DNA of 64,000 nucleotides from CAZCJU01 sp964498965 (GTDB lineage: Bacteria; Bacillota; Clostridia; Oscillospirales; CAG-272), in assembly GCA_964498965.1 (NCBI GenBank), contig CAZCJU010000002.1, positions 1 to 64,000 of the forward strand, in the 5' to 3' direction. A program made the translations under genes and the position numbers. Of this stretch, positions 1 to 7,245 are shown one piece after another. The notes beneath the pieces are model-generated. The model did not search any database. It was not told the origin of the DNA and worked only from the letters and a program-made list of their open reading frames with translations. Position 1 is the stretch's first letter; each line of letters begins with the position of its first letter.

Positions 1-105
1 GATTCTTTCTTTTGCTCTTTTTTCGATTATGTCACCGTTACGCACGAGCAATTCGCCTACTCCGGCACCGACAACACCGAAACCTACAATGGCAACGTTT
101 TTCAT
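1..105 (-). CDS. hom: Homoserine dehydrogenase, N-terminal fragment (runs off the window)
   Basis: The first 35 codons of a minus-strand gene are visible. The protein opens with a Rossmann dinucleotide-binding glycine motif, GFGVVGAGVGELL, followed by ENGDI-like residues (RNGDIIEKRAKER), the arrangement at the start of homoserine dehydrogenase, which reduces aspartate semialdehyde to homoserine in Thr/Met synthesis. The ATG at 105-103 is chosen because AGGAGAG lies at 112-118; an ATG at 110 hits a stop after two codons. A promoter lies just upstream (146-175). The identity rests on the N-terminus alone; another NAD(P)-binding enzyme is possible but less likely. The metY gene at 51-52 kb belongs to the same amino-acid family. 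Confidence 0.75.
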   Translation of the reverse strand, partial: MKNVAIVGFGVVGAGVGELLVRNGDIIEKRAKERI

Positions 106-145
106 TTCATACTCTCCTGTTTGCTTTTCAAATATACATAGCGTT

Positions 146-175
146 ATTTTACCACAATCAAGCCGAAAATGTCAA
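146..175 (-). promoter_or_regulatory. Sigma-A-type promoter for hom
   Basis: On the minus strand TTGACA (175-170) and TAAAAT (151-146) are separated by 18 bp. The -10 box is preceded by TGTGG, a TRTGN extension. It lies about 40 bp upstream of the hom start codon. Confidence 0.7.
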
Positions 176-310
176 TAGCAAAAAACGCAATTTCGCTCAT
201 TTTTACACTTAAGGCATAAATATGCCGATTTTTAGCCGATTTTGTTACGATTTCATATATCACCACCGGTTATTAGATAACTTATTGCCTGTCGTTCGGA
301 TATGGTAGGC

Positions 311-460
311 GACAACCGCAGCTCGCTCGTAAGTTTTTCCTCGTGCGGAAAGGCGGTAATCGCATTTCGCTGTCTTGTAGCCTTCCCCCTTCGAGAGAAG
401 GTATCAATTTGCGGGATTGACGGATGAGGGCGTTGCGTTGCCGTGCTTACGAGCTGTAGG
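311..460. repeat. Dispersed MITE-like repeat, copy A
   Basis: The core at 379-430 contains AGCCTTCCCCCTT, a GAGAGAAGG arm that can fold back on it, and GACGGATGAGGG. A second copy of this core lies at 18246-18325. In copy A the ends form an imperfect inverted repeat: GCAGCTCGCTCGTAAG (318-333) against CTTACGAGCTGTAGG (446-460). Repeats with a CCTTCCCCC / GACGGATGAGGG core are scattered between genes in many Clostridia. No coding role is apparent. Confidence 0.65.
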
Positions 461-524
461 ATTATATTCAAACTTCATAGATCAAAATTTTCTCGATTTA
501 TATTGAAAGTTTTCTCCGTTTCTA

Positions 525-553
525 TTGACTTTATAAAATGAATATGATAAAAT
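525..553 (+). promoter_or_regulatory. Promoter of the tetR-ABC exporter operon
   Basis: TTGACT (525-530), a 17-bp spacer and TAAAAT (548-553), with a TATGA extension before the -10. The start codon is 43 bp downstream. A TetR-type regulator would be expected to bind near here, but I see no convincing palindrome. Confidence 0.65.
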
Positions 554-595
554 AACATGTGTTATACAACGTATGTTGCCGCGAAAGGAGAAAAA

Positions 596-1150
596 ATGCC
601 GCCGAAAAACAAATATACACCGGAGCAGATAACGGAATGTGCAGTCGAGCTTACACGCAAGCACGGCTTCGAGGCTGTGAGTGCGAGATCCGTGGGTGCT
701 TGCCTCGGCATATCCTCGCAGCCCGTTTATACTGCATTCGGCGGAATGAACGGTTTGAAAAATGCCGTCGTCGAAAAAGCACAACGGTGTTATGAAGAAT
801 TTTGCGAGAAAGAGCTTGAAAAAAGCTCTTATCCGAAATATAAGTGCTATGGTATGGCATATGTTCGATTCGCCATGTGCGAAAAGGAGCTTTTCAAATT
901 GCTGTTCATGCGTGACAGAAAAGGCGAAAGTACGGACAACGAGCTTTTTTCCCGCATTGTCGATGTGATAATGCTTCAAACCGGACTCGACGAAAAACAG
1001 GCACGCTTGTTTCACTGCGAAACGTGGGCGTCCGTACACGGAATTGCCGTGATGATAGCGACGGGATATCAGCTGTGGAGCGTGGACGATGCAAGTGCGA
1101 TGATAACGGATATTTACAGGGGGTTGAAATATGTTCATTCGGGAAGATGA
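596..1150 (+). CDS. TetR/AcrR-like transcriptional regulator
   Basis: 184-residue protein. The N-terminal ~50 residues form a helix-turn-helix of TetR style: a helix ending ELTRKHGFEAVSARSVGACLGIS followed by the recognition helix ISSQPVYTAFGGMNGL. The C-terminal helical part would sense a ligand. The ATG at 596 is chosen because GAAAGGAG precedes it by 5 bases; an in-frame upstream start at 557 lacks this. The 3' end overlaps the ABC ATPase gene by 20 bp, so the two are probably cotranscribed. By context it likely controls the exporter that follows. The ligand is unknown. Confidence 0.8.
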   Translation: MPPKNKYTPEQITECAVELTRKHGFEAVSARSVGACLGISSQPVYTAFGGMNGLKNAVVEKAQRCYEEFCEKELEKSSYPKYKCYGMAYVRFAMCEKELFKLLFMRDRKGESTDNELFSRIVDVIMLQTGLDEKQARLFHCETWASVHGIAVMIATGYQLWSVDDASAMITDIYRGLKYVHSGR

Positions 1151-2072
1151 CAAGGATTCGAAGAAAATCATAGAGATCGAAAAGCTGAATAAACATTTCG
1201 GCGACGTACATGCGGTAAGAGATCTGAGCTTTTATGTAAATGAAGGTGAGTTTTTCTCCTTTCTCGGCCTTAACGGTGCAGGAAAAAGCACGACGATATC
1301 GATAATGTGCGGAATATACAAAAAAGACAGCGGCAAGGTGCGTATAGGCTCCGATGATTTAGATTCGAACGGACGCAACTCAAAGCGTGAGCTTGGCGTG
1401 GTGTTTCAATCGTCCGTGCTTGATCCTGTTTTGACGGTTCGGGAAAATTTGGAAATAAGAGCCGCTTTTTACGGAATAACGGGTGCGGAATTCGAAAAAA
1501 GGCTCGATTATCTGTCGTCACTTCTTGAATTCGGCGAGCTGTATAAGCGTCGGGTTGGAAAACTCTCGGGCGGACAAAGAAGAAGAATAGATATTGCGAG
1601 AGCCTTGGTACACGATCCCAAAATACTTATACTCGACGAGCCGACAACGGGATTGGATCCCCAAACGAGAAAATTGCTTTGGGAGTCTGTCGACACCTTG
1701 AGAAAAGAGAAAAAGCTGACCGTGTTCTTGACCACACATTACATGGAGGAAGCGGCGGATTCGGATTACATAGTTATACTCGATGCGGGACAGATCGCCG
1801 CACAAGGCACGGTGAACGAGCTTAAAAACAAATATGCCGGTGACTATTTGAATCTTTACGGAGTAGAAAAAAGTGCAGTCGAATCTCTCGACTGCGAATA
1901 TGAAACGATAAACGACGGCTATAGGCTTAAGCTTAAAAGTACAAGCGATGCAACAAAGCTCATATTGTCACAGCCGCAGTTGTTTAATGATTATGAGGTA
2001 ATAAAAGGGAAAATGGACGATGTATTTCTTGCCGCAACGGGCAAAAGACTTACGGAGGAGAAAAGATCGTGA
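1131..2072 (+). CDS. ABC transporter ATP-binding protein (ABC-2 exporter type)
   Basis: 313-residue cytoplasmic ATPase. Walker A is GLNGAGKST (about residue 46), the signature is LSGGQRRR, and Walker B is ILILDEPTTGLDP, followed by an H-loop TTHYMEEA. The order and the C-terminal extension resemble drug or antibiotic exporter ATPases (DrrA/CcmA-like). It starts inside the end of the TetR-like gene (20-bp overlap) with AGGGGG upstream, and its TGA overlaps the GTG of the permease gene. The three genes form a regulator-ATPase-permease operon. The substrate cannot be read from sequence. Confidence 0.9.
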   Translation: MFIREDDKDSKKIIEIEKLNKHFGDVHAVRDLSFYVNEGEFFSFLGLNGAGKSTTISIMCGIYKKDSGKVRIGSDDLDSNGRNSKRELGVVFQSSVLDPVLTVRENLEIRAAFYGITGAEFEKRLDYLSSLLEFGELYKRRVGKLSGGQRRRIDIARALVHDPKILILDEPTTGLDPQTRKLLWESVDTLRKEKKLTVFLTTHYMEEAADSDYIVILDAGQIAAQGTVNELKNKYAGDYLNLYGVEKSAVESLDCEYETINDGYRLKLKSTSDATKLILSQPQLFNDYEVIKGKMDDVFLAATGKRLTEEKRS

Positions 2073-2965
2073 AGGAACTTAAAGGTTTTATAAAGCGTAA
2101 TACAACGCTTTTTTACAGGGACAAGGGAGTGTTCTTCACCTCTCTGATAACACCGATAATTCTTTTGGTATTGTATGTTACGTTCTTGGGAAATATTTAC
2201 AAGCAAAGCTTTACCTCCGGCTTCGGAGAGGGCGTGCTTGAGGATAAGCTCGTCAACGGTTTCGTTGCCGCACAGCTTTTGTCGTCGCTTCTTGCCGTGT
2301 GCTGTGTCACGGTTCCGTTCTGTGCCAATATGCTGATGGTTTCGGATAAGGCAAGCGGCATAATAAACGATATCAATGTGTCGCCGATGAGTTCTTATAC
2401 GACGGCGGCGGGGTATTTCATATCTGCATTGATCTCGTCGCTCTGCATAGGCTTCGTCACTCTTATTGCCGGATCTGTCTATATGGCGTTCTGCGGATGG
2501 TATATGTCGTTCGGCGATCTGTTGCTTATAGCCTCGGATGTCGTAATACTCGTCTGTTTCGGAGTTTCGCTTTCTTCGCTTATAAATTTCTTTCTGTCCT
2601 CGCAGGGCCAGATATCCGCCGTCGGAACGGTCGTAAGTGCCGGTTACGGATTTTTGTGCGGTGCATATATGCCGATTTCCAACTTTTCAAAGGGGCTTGC
2701 CGATTTTCTTGCCGTTTTACCGGGTACGCACGCCACCGTAATGCTCCGTAATCACTCGATGAACGGCGTTTTCGGCGAGCTTAAATCAAGCGGCTTTGAC
2801 GAGAAGACAATAGAAGCGTTGCGTGACGGAGTAGATTGTAATTTGTATTTCAACGGTTCCCTAATACCGTTTTGGGTACATTACGTCGTTATAATCACAT
2901 CGATCATCGTTATTGCCTCGGCTTACGTAATACTCAATGCCGTAAAGCAACGAAAAAACGGATAA
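2069..2965 (+). CDS. ABC-2 type transporter permease
   Basis: 298-residue membrane protein with about six hydrophobic segments: one after the N-terminal amphipathic region (SLITPIILLVLYVTFLG), four in the middle third, and one near the C-terminus (VVIITSIIVIASAYVIL). A large extracytoplasmic loop after the first segment is typical of ABC-2 permeases. The GTG start overlaps the ATPase stop codon (GTGA) and is preceded by GGAGGAG. It would form the channel of the exporter encoded with the ATPase just upstream. A hairpin terminator follows at 2999-3028. Confidence 0.87.
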   Translation: MKELKGFIKRNTTLFYRDKGVFFTSLITPIILLVLYVTFLGNIYKQSFTSGFGEGVLEDKLVNGFVAAQLLSSLLAVCCVTVPFCANMLMVSDKASGIINDINVSPMSSYTTAAGYFISALISSLCIGFVTLIAGSVYMAFCGWYMSFGDLLLIASDVVILVCFGVSLSSLINFFLSSQGQISAVGTVVSAGYGFLCGAYMPISNFSKGLADFLAVLPGTHATVMLRNHSMNGVFGELKSSGFDEKTIEALRDGVDCNLYFNGSLIPFWVHYVVIITSIIVIASAYVILNAVKQRKNG

Positions 2966-2998
2966 AAAGACATATAAGTGACTTTCTCCGATAAATAA

Positions 2999-3028
2999 CG
3001 CACCCGTCAATCGACATTGACGGGTGCG
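2999..3028. terminator. Bidirectional terminator hairpin
   Basis: CGCACCCGTCAAT pairs perfectly over 13 bp with ATTGACGGGTGCG around a CGAC loop. It lies between the convergent ends of the permease gene (+) and the ECF S component gene (-). Moderately T-rich sequence follows in both directions. Confidence 0.75.
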
Positions 3029-3034
3029 TGTCGT

Positions 3035-3592
3035 TTATAAATTAGTTTTATGCGTTTCGTTATGCCTTCCGATACTTTTTTCATACAGAAGAACCGTTGC
3101 CGGAATGAGTATAAGCTGTAATACAATGCCGGGAAAAGCTTTTATAAAGCCCATGGATACGAAAAGCTTAAATGAAAAATCAATGCTTCCGATGCCCCGG
3201 AGAACTGTCCTCGCAGCCGCCCAAACGAGCCGCCCGAGCAACATGGAGAGTATAAGACAAACGTATATTTTGAGCGGTTGTCTGAGCTTAGATCGGCGGT
3301 ACATTATCCCGATCGCCGTACCGTATGCGGCAAGCTCGAAAGTCATAACGATCGCATCGGGATACAGCGGAGGAGCGGCTAAAAGCAATGACCTGAATAT
3401 GGGTAAAATACTTCCGCAAAAAAAACCGTATTTAGCTCCGCATATGATACCGCACAGTAAAACGGGAATGTGCATCGGCAAAAGCATTTTTCCCAAATTC
3501 GGCACGTATGCCGTTATAAACGGTAAAACCACGCCGAGGGAAATGAACATAGCCGTGTAAACAATATTTTCGACCGTCTTATTTTTAATCAT
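3035..3592 (-). CDS. ECF transporter S component (substrate-binding membrane subunit)
   Basis: 185-residue integral membrane protein with about five or six hydrophobic helices. It carries the pattern GKMLLPMHIPVLLCGIICG followed by GFFCGSILPIFRSLL, which matches S components of energy-coupling factor vitamin importers (PF12822-like): a short helix 1, a P-x-HIPVLL segment and a G-rich helix. S components bind the vitamin and use a shared EcfAA'T module, which is not in this window. The substrate is undetermined. It is the last gene of a minus-strand group behind the acetyltransferase, with an 18-bp gap, so no dedicated riboswitch could fit in front of it. Confidence 0.75.
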   Translation of the reverse strand: MIKNKTVENIVYTAMFISLGVVLPFITAYVPNLGKMLLPMHIPVLLCGIICGAKYGFFCGSILPIFRSLLLAAPPLYPDAIVMTFELAAYGTAIGIMYRRSKLRQPLKIYVCLILSMLLGRLVWAAARTVLRGIGSIDFSFKLFVSMGFIKAFPGIVLQLILIPATVLLYEKSIGRHNETHKTNL

Positions 3593-3610
3593 AGTTTTTT
3601 ATCCCGAGAA

Positions 3611-4219
3611 TCAAATTTCAAACGGTACTTTTCTGTCCTTGAAATAATATTCCTTGTCATGCTCGTTGACGCTTCGGAGTACACGGCACGGATTTCCGAC
3701 CGCAACAACACCCGACGGTATATCCTTTGTTACAACACTTCCGGCACCTATTACCGTGTTGTCGCCGACGGTAACGCCGGGAACTATTACAGCCCCGGCA
3801 CCGATCCAGCAGTTTTTTCCTATATGCACGCTTGCGTTGTATTGCAATCCCTTCTTGCGTAATTCGGGGTCGATCGGGTGAGCGGCGGTGGCTATGGTGA
3901 CATTCGGAGCGATCAGCGTATTATCGCCTATGTAAATGTAAGTGTCGTCAACTAAGGTCAAATTGAAATTCGCATAGACGTTGTTTCCGAAATGTACATG
4001 GTGACAGCCGAAGTTGGAATGTATCGGCGGCTCGATGTAACAGCCGACACCGACCGAGGCAAACATCTCTTTCATAAGCCGTTGTCGCTTTTCACATTCA
4101 CACGGTCGCGTCGCATTGAAATCGTATAATTTTTCAAGGCAAAGCGTTTGCCGACGCATGATATCTTCGTCGGAGGGATCATATAACTCACAATTGTGCA
4201 TCTTTTCTTTTTGCGACAT
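3611..4219 (-). CDS. Maltose/galactoside-type O-acetyltransferase (hexapeptide repeat)
   Basis: 202-residue cytoplasmic enzyme of the LacA/Maa family. The N-terminal cap (MLRRQ-like RRQTLCLEKLYDFNATRP) is followed by left-handed beta-helix hexapeptide repeats from about residue 60 to 185. The catalytic His is in ATAAHPIDPELR, and the acetyl-CoA-binding tail is IGAGSVVTKDIPSGVVAVGNPCRVLR. It transfers acetyl from acetyl-CoA to a sugar hydroxyl. ACGGAG lies six bases before the ATG. It sits 18 bp downstream of the EEP lipoprotein gene and is likely in its operon. The exact sugar cannot be told. Confidence 0.88.
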   Translation of the reverse strand: MSQKEKMHNCELYDPSDEDIMRRQTLCLEKLYDFNATRPCECEKRQRLMKEMFASVGVGCYIEPPIHSNFGCHHVHFGNNVYANFNLTLVDDTYIYIGDNTLIAPNVTIATAAHPIDPELRKKGLQYNASVHIGKNCWIGAGAVIVPGVTVGDNTVIGAGSVVTKDIPSGVVAVGNPCRVLRSVNEHDKEYYFKDRKVPFEI

Positions 4220-4237
4220 ATCGTAACTCCGTTTCCG

Positions 4238-5254
4238 TCAGAAGACAAGGGTAAGTACCCAAGGCAGATGATCGGAGGTTATCAACGCATCCCGATCCTT
4301 TATAGGCAAATAAGATTTTAATGCTACACCCGTCACGAAAGCATGGTCTATTATGTTGTCCGATTCCGACGGCTCATAGTAACTGTATTCTCCCGTCTGT
4401 GAATCGTATGTTGCGTAGCCGCCGTAATATCCGAGCTTCTCGTACTTTTCCGCTGCCTCCGACGCAACACTCAATTCCGCTTTCAGCGTGTTATATGCTT
4501 CGCTGTTCGGCAAACAGTTCAGATCGCCGCCGAATATCACGGGAATGCTTGCATATTCCGCCTTGGAAGATTTTATCTCTTCAATGAGAGCCAAAATGCG
4601 TTTTGCGTTGTCCGCACGAACGGCGTCCGCCTGCTCATATGTAAGCTTCGACTTGTCGGTCCACATAAAGTGTGCGTTTACCGTGAGGAACAGCTTGCCC
4701 GTCGATTTTTCCCTGAATACGCCCCATGCGTACGACTTTGTGTTACTGTTGTTTCCGTACAGTTTCTCGCCGTTTATGGTGACCCACTCGGGGAACAGCT
4801 CGCCGCCGCTTTCAACGAGCGTCAGCTTGTCGGTACGGTAAAAAATAGGCTCGCAGTTTATGGAATCCTTGTAAAGAACATTGCCGTTAGAGTCTATAGC
4901 AACCTCCTTGTAGCCCTTGCTCTGCAATTGTCGTAACGCTCCGCTGCGGTGGGTGCTGTCGAATTCCTGCATGCAGACTATGTCGGCTTCGGAGGCGGCT
5001 ATCATTTCGACCTGTATCCGCAATCTGTCGGGTACGGTTATCTTACTGTATCCGTAAACATTGTAGTACATTATCTTCAGCTCTTCGGTGAGTTTTTCTT
5101 CTTCCGCTGCCACCGTACTCGATTCGGTGCTTTCTTCATTCGGAGAAGTATCACCTTCGGAGACGGTCGTCACTCCGTCATTTCCTTTGCCGCACGCCGT
5201 AAGACCTATAAGCAGGGCGAGCAAACAGAATAATGAAGTAATTCTTTTTTTCAT
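4238..5254 (-). CDS. Secreted lipoprotein of the endonuclease/exonuclease/phosphatase (EEP) family
   Basis: 338 residues. A signal peptide ends in the lipobox LTAC (Cys at about residue 21), followed by a Thr/Ser/Glu-rich linker to about residue 55. The rest is an EEP fold: YYNVYGY, the metal-binding Glu in CMQEF, NAHFMW, the catalytic GGDLNCLP and the C-terminal SDNIIDHAFV and SDHLPWVLTL. The family covers phosphodiesterases, nucleases and lipid phosphatases, so the surface substrate is open (extracellular DNA, phosphoesters or glycerophospholipids). AAAGGAG precedes the ATG. It leads a minus-strand group with the acetyltransferase and ECF genes, behind a consensus promoter at 5306-5334. Confidence 0.85.
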   Translation of the reverse strand: MKKRITSLFCLLALLIGLTACGKGNDGVTTVSEGDTSPNEESTESSTVAAEEEKLTEELKIMYYNVYGYSKITVPDRLRIQVEMIAASEADIVCMQEFDSTHRSGALRQLQSKGYKEVAIDSNGNVLYKDSINCEPIFYRTDKLTLVESGGELFPEWVTINGEKLYGNNSNTKSYAWGVFREKSTGKLFLTVNAHFMWTDKSKLTYEQADAVRADNAKRILALIEEIKSSKAEYASIPVIFGGDLNCLPNSEAYNTLKAELSVASEAAEKYEKLGYYGGYATYDSQTGEYSYYEPSESDNIIDHAFVTGVALKSYLPIKDRDALITSDHLPWVLTLVF

Positions 5255-5305
5255 TTCGCTATCTCCTTTTGTAACTTGTTGTGTTTTTAATTTCGATCCT
5301 CGCTT

Positions 5306-5334
5306 AGAATATCATAAAATACCCGTTTTGTCAA
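5306..5334 (-). promoter_or_regulatory. Promoter of the EEP lipoprotein operon
   Basis: On the minus strand TTGACA (5334-5329), a 17-bp spacer and TATTCT (5311-5306), with TATGA directly before the -10. The start codon is about 50 bp downstream. Confidence 0.75.
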
Positions 5335-5530
5335 TATTTAATTCAAAATCCGAAAATTATCGTTCTTTTTTATACTTTTCCGCATATTTTCGGGTATTCA
5401 AAAAGAGAAGCATGGGTTTTGAAACGCCGAAGAAACGTCCGAGTGCTTCGACACTCGATTACTTTTCGTCGCTCATAAAACCGAATTGCGATTCATATTT
5501 ATGAATGAAATCATAAGGTGCGGTGTTTCG

Positions 5531-7075
5531 ATGAAGCTGTTAAAAAAATTTGCGTTAAACACGTGTGTACTCGTTATCACCTCCGTTTTCATGCGGCTCG
5601 TTTCGATGCTTTTCAATGTTTGGCTCACAAAAAGCATCGGCAGTGCGGGCATGGGTCTTTTTTCGCTCGTATTGAGCGTTTATTCGTTGGGTATAACATT
5701 CGCCTCGTCGGGTATAAATCTTGCCGCCACCCGTCTTGTTTCCGAGGAGCTTGCTTCGAATTCTCGGTTCGGAGCGATAAATGCGGTAAAAAAATGTATT
5801 GTATATTCGCTGATATTCGGTTCATGCGGCTTTTTAATGCTCTTTTTCGGTGCGGAGCATATTGCGACAAACTGGCTCTGCGACTCCCGAGCCGCACTTT
5901 CGCTTAAGATCCTCGCCGTCGCACTTCCGTTCATTTCTCTTTCTTCGGTATTCGTCGGTTATTTTTCCGCCGTCCGCCGTGTCGTAAAAAATGCGGTGAC
6001 GAGCATTTTGGAGCAATTTCTGAGGATCTTCGTCACCGTGATCTTGATCTCGCTTTTATCGAAAAAAGATGTCGAGGGTGCGACCGCAGCCGTATCCGTC
6101 GGCATAGTTCTTTCGGAGCTTCTTTCTTTTATAACGTCGTTAGTCCTGTATCTGTCGGATATCAAACATCACAGAGAGGAAAGCACCGCCCGACCGTCCT
6201 CGAAAATAACGGTCAGACTTCTTAAAATGACCGTCCCGGTTGCGTTGTCCGCATATGTTCGTTCGGCACTGATGACGCTTGAGGACATTTTGATACCGTC
6301 ACGTCTTTCCGAGAACGGACTGGATCGTCAAACCGCCCTGTCGACGTACGGTATCATAACGGGAATGGTGTTTCCGATAATATTTTTTCCGCTCGCATTT
6401 TTGTCTGCGGCTTCCTCACTTCTTATTCCCGAGCTTACACGCTGTAAGGCACGCAGTGAAAAAAGACGTATAAATTACATTGTAAACAGGTATTTTCGTT
6501 TCTGCATCATTTTTTCCGTCGCCGTGTCGGGATTGTTCATTTATTTTTCCGACCTGCTCGGCGTTATGATATACGACAGTGCGTCATCCGGAAGGCATAT
6601 AAAGATATTTGCCGCACTGATCCCCGTAAGCTACCTCGACAACTCCGTCGATGCCATGCTTAAAGGACTGGGCGAGCAGTTTTCCTCCATGAAATACAAT
6701 ATAATAGATGCGTTATCGGGAGTAATACTCGTATACTTTCTTCTTCCTCCGCTCGGTGTCGGCGGCTATGTGATAACGGTGTTTGCGTGTGAACTTTTGA
6801 ATTTTTCCCTGTCACTTAAACGGCTTTCCGAAATAACGGTCTTGGATTTCAAGCCGAGTGCATGGGTGATATCTCCCGTTTTGGGCATTATCGGTGCGAC
6901 GGGTCTTTGCACTTTAATATTCAATGTATTGAACATTTCCTATCATTACGATATCGTTTCCGTGTGCGTTAGTTCGGCGATATGTTTCATACTGTACTAT
7001 TCTTTCCTGCGTCTTACTAATTGTGTGACGGACGAGGACGAAAAGTGGTTTTTGCAGATCTTCGAGAAAAAATAA
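5531..7075 (+). CDS. SpoVB/MurJ-like oligosaccharide flippase (MATE/MOP superfamily)
   Basis: About 514 residues with 12-14 predicted membrane helices and the N-terminal layout of polysaccharide transporters (RLVSMLFNVWLTKSIGSAGMGLFSL). This matches the SpoVB/YtgP group of Bacillota, which flips lipid-linked cell-wall or cortex precursors across the membrane. I choose ATG 5531 (MKLLKKFALN) because AAGGTG lies ten bases before it; in-frame starts at 5486 (TTG) and 5501 (ATG) lack a clear ribosome site. It appears monocistronic. The substrate and any sporulation-specific role are inference. Confidence 0.85.
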   Translation: MKLLKKFALNTCVLVITSVFMRLVSMLFNVWLTKSIGSAGMGLFSLVLSVYSLGITFASSGINLAATRLVSEELASNSRFGAINAVKKCIVYSLIFGSCGFLMLFFGAEHIATNWLCDSRAALSLKILAVALPFISLSSVFVGYFSAVRRVVKNAVTSILEQFLRIFVTVILISLLSKKDVEGATAAVSVGIVLSELLSFITSLVLYLSDIKHHREESTARPSSKITVRLLKMTVPVALSAYVRSALMTLEDILIPSRLSENGLDRQTALSTYGIITGMVFPIIFFPLAFLSAASSLLIPELTRCKARSEKRRINYIVNRYFRFCIIFSVAVSGLFIYFSDLLGVMIYDSASSGRHIKIFAALIPVSYLDNSVDAMLKGLGEQFSSMKYNIIDALSGVILVYFLLPPLGVGGYVITVFACELLNFSLSLKRLSEITVLDFKPSAWVISPVLGIIGATGLCTLIFNVLNISYHYDIVSVCVSSAICFILYYSFLRLTNCVTDEDEKWFLQIFEKK

Positions 7076-7143
7076 TTCGATTGATAACTGTAGCCTTGTG
7101 CATTCTGTACAATTATTTCACTGAAATTTGTGGAAAATGTGCA

Positions 7144-7172
7144 TTGACATTTTTTGCGTGTTAATCTATAAT
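7144..7172 (+). promoter_or_regulatory. Consensus promoter of the large surface protein gene
   Basis: TTGACA (7144-7149) and TATAAT (7167-7172) with exactly 17 bp between: a perfect sigma-A consensus, suggesting strong constitutive transcription. The start codon lies 73 bp downstream of the -10 box. Confidence 0.85.
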
Positions 7173-7245
7173 AAGATCGAGGGTATTTTGCATTCTGCCG
7201 AGAATGTACAGTTGTTTTCCATACAAAAACAGGGGAGATTTTTAA

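Larger units (their letters stand above)
106..595. other. 490-bp intergenic region between hom and the tetR-like gene
   Basis: This divergent gap holds the hom promoter (146-175), a dispersed repeat with imperfect terminal inverted repeats (311-460) and the tetR-like promoter (525-553). The minus-strand reading frame through 253-471 translates the repeat and has no ribosome binding site, so I do not call it a gene. Confidence 0.6.

Noticed and set aside
253..471. 72-codon minus-strand frame in the intergenic repeat
   Set aside because: It translates the dispersed repeat (copy A), lacks a ribosome site and has low-complexity composition.
482..1171. Long minus-strand open frame opposite the TetR-like gene
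   Set aside because: It mirrors a plus-strand gene with clear motifs, has no ribosome site and no recognisable domain.
3593..3610. Vitamin riboswitch ahead of the ECF S component
   Set aside because: Only 18 bp separate it from the gene before, too short for any riboswitch.
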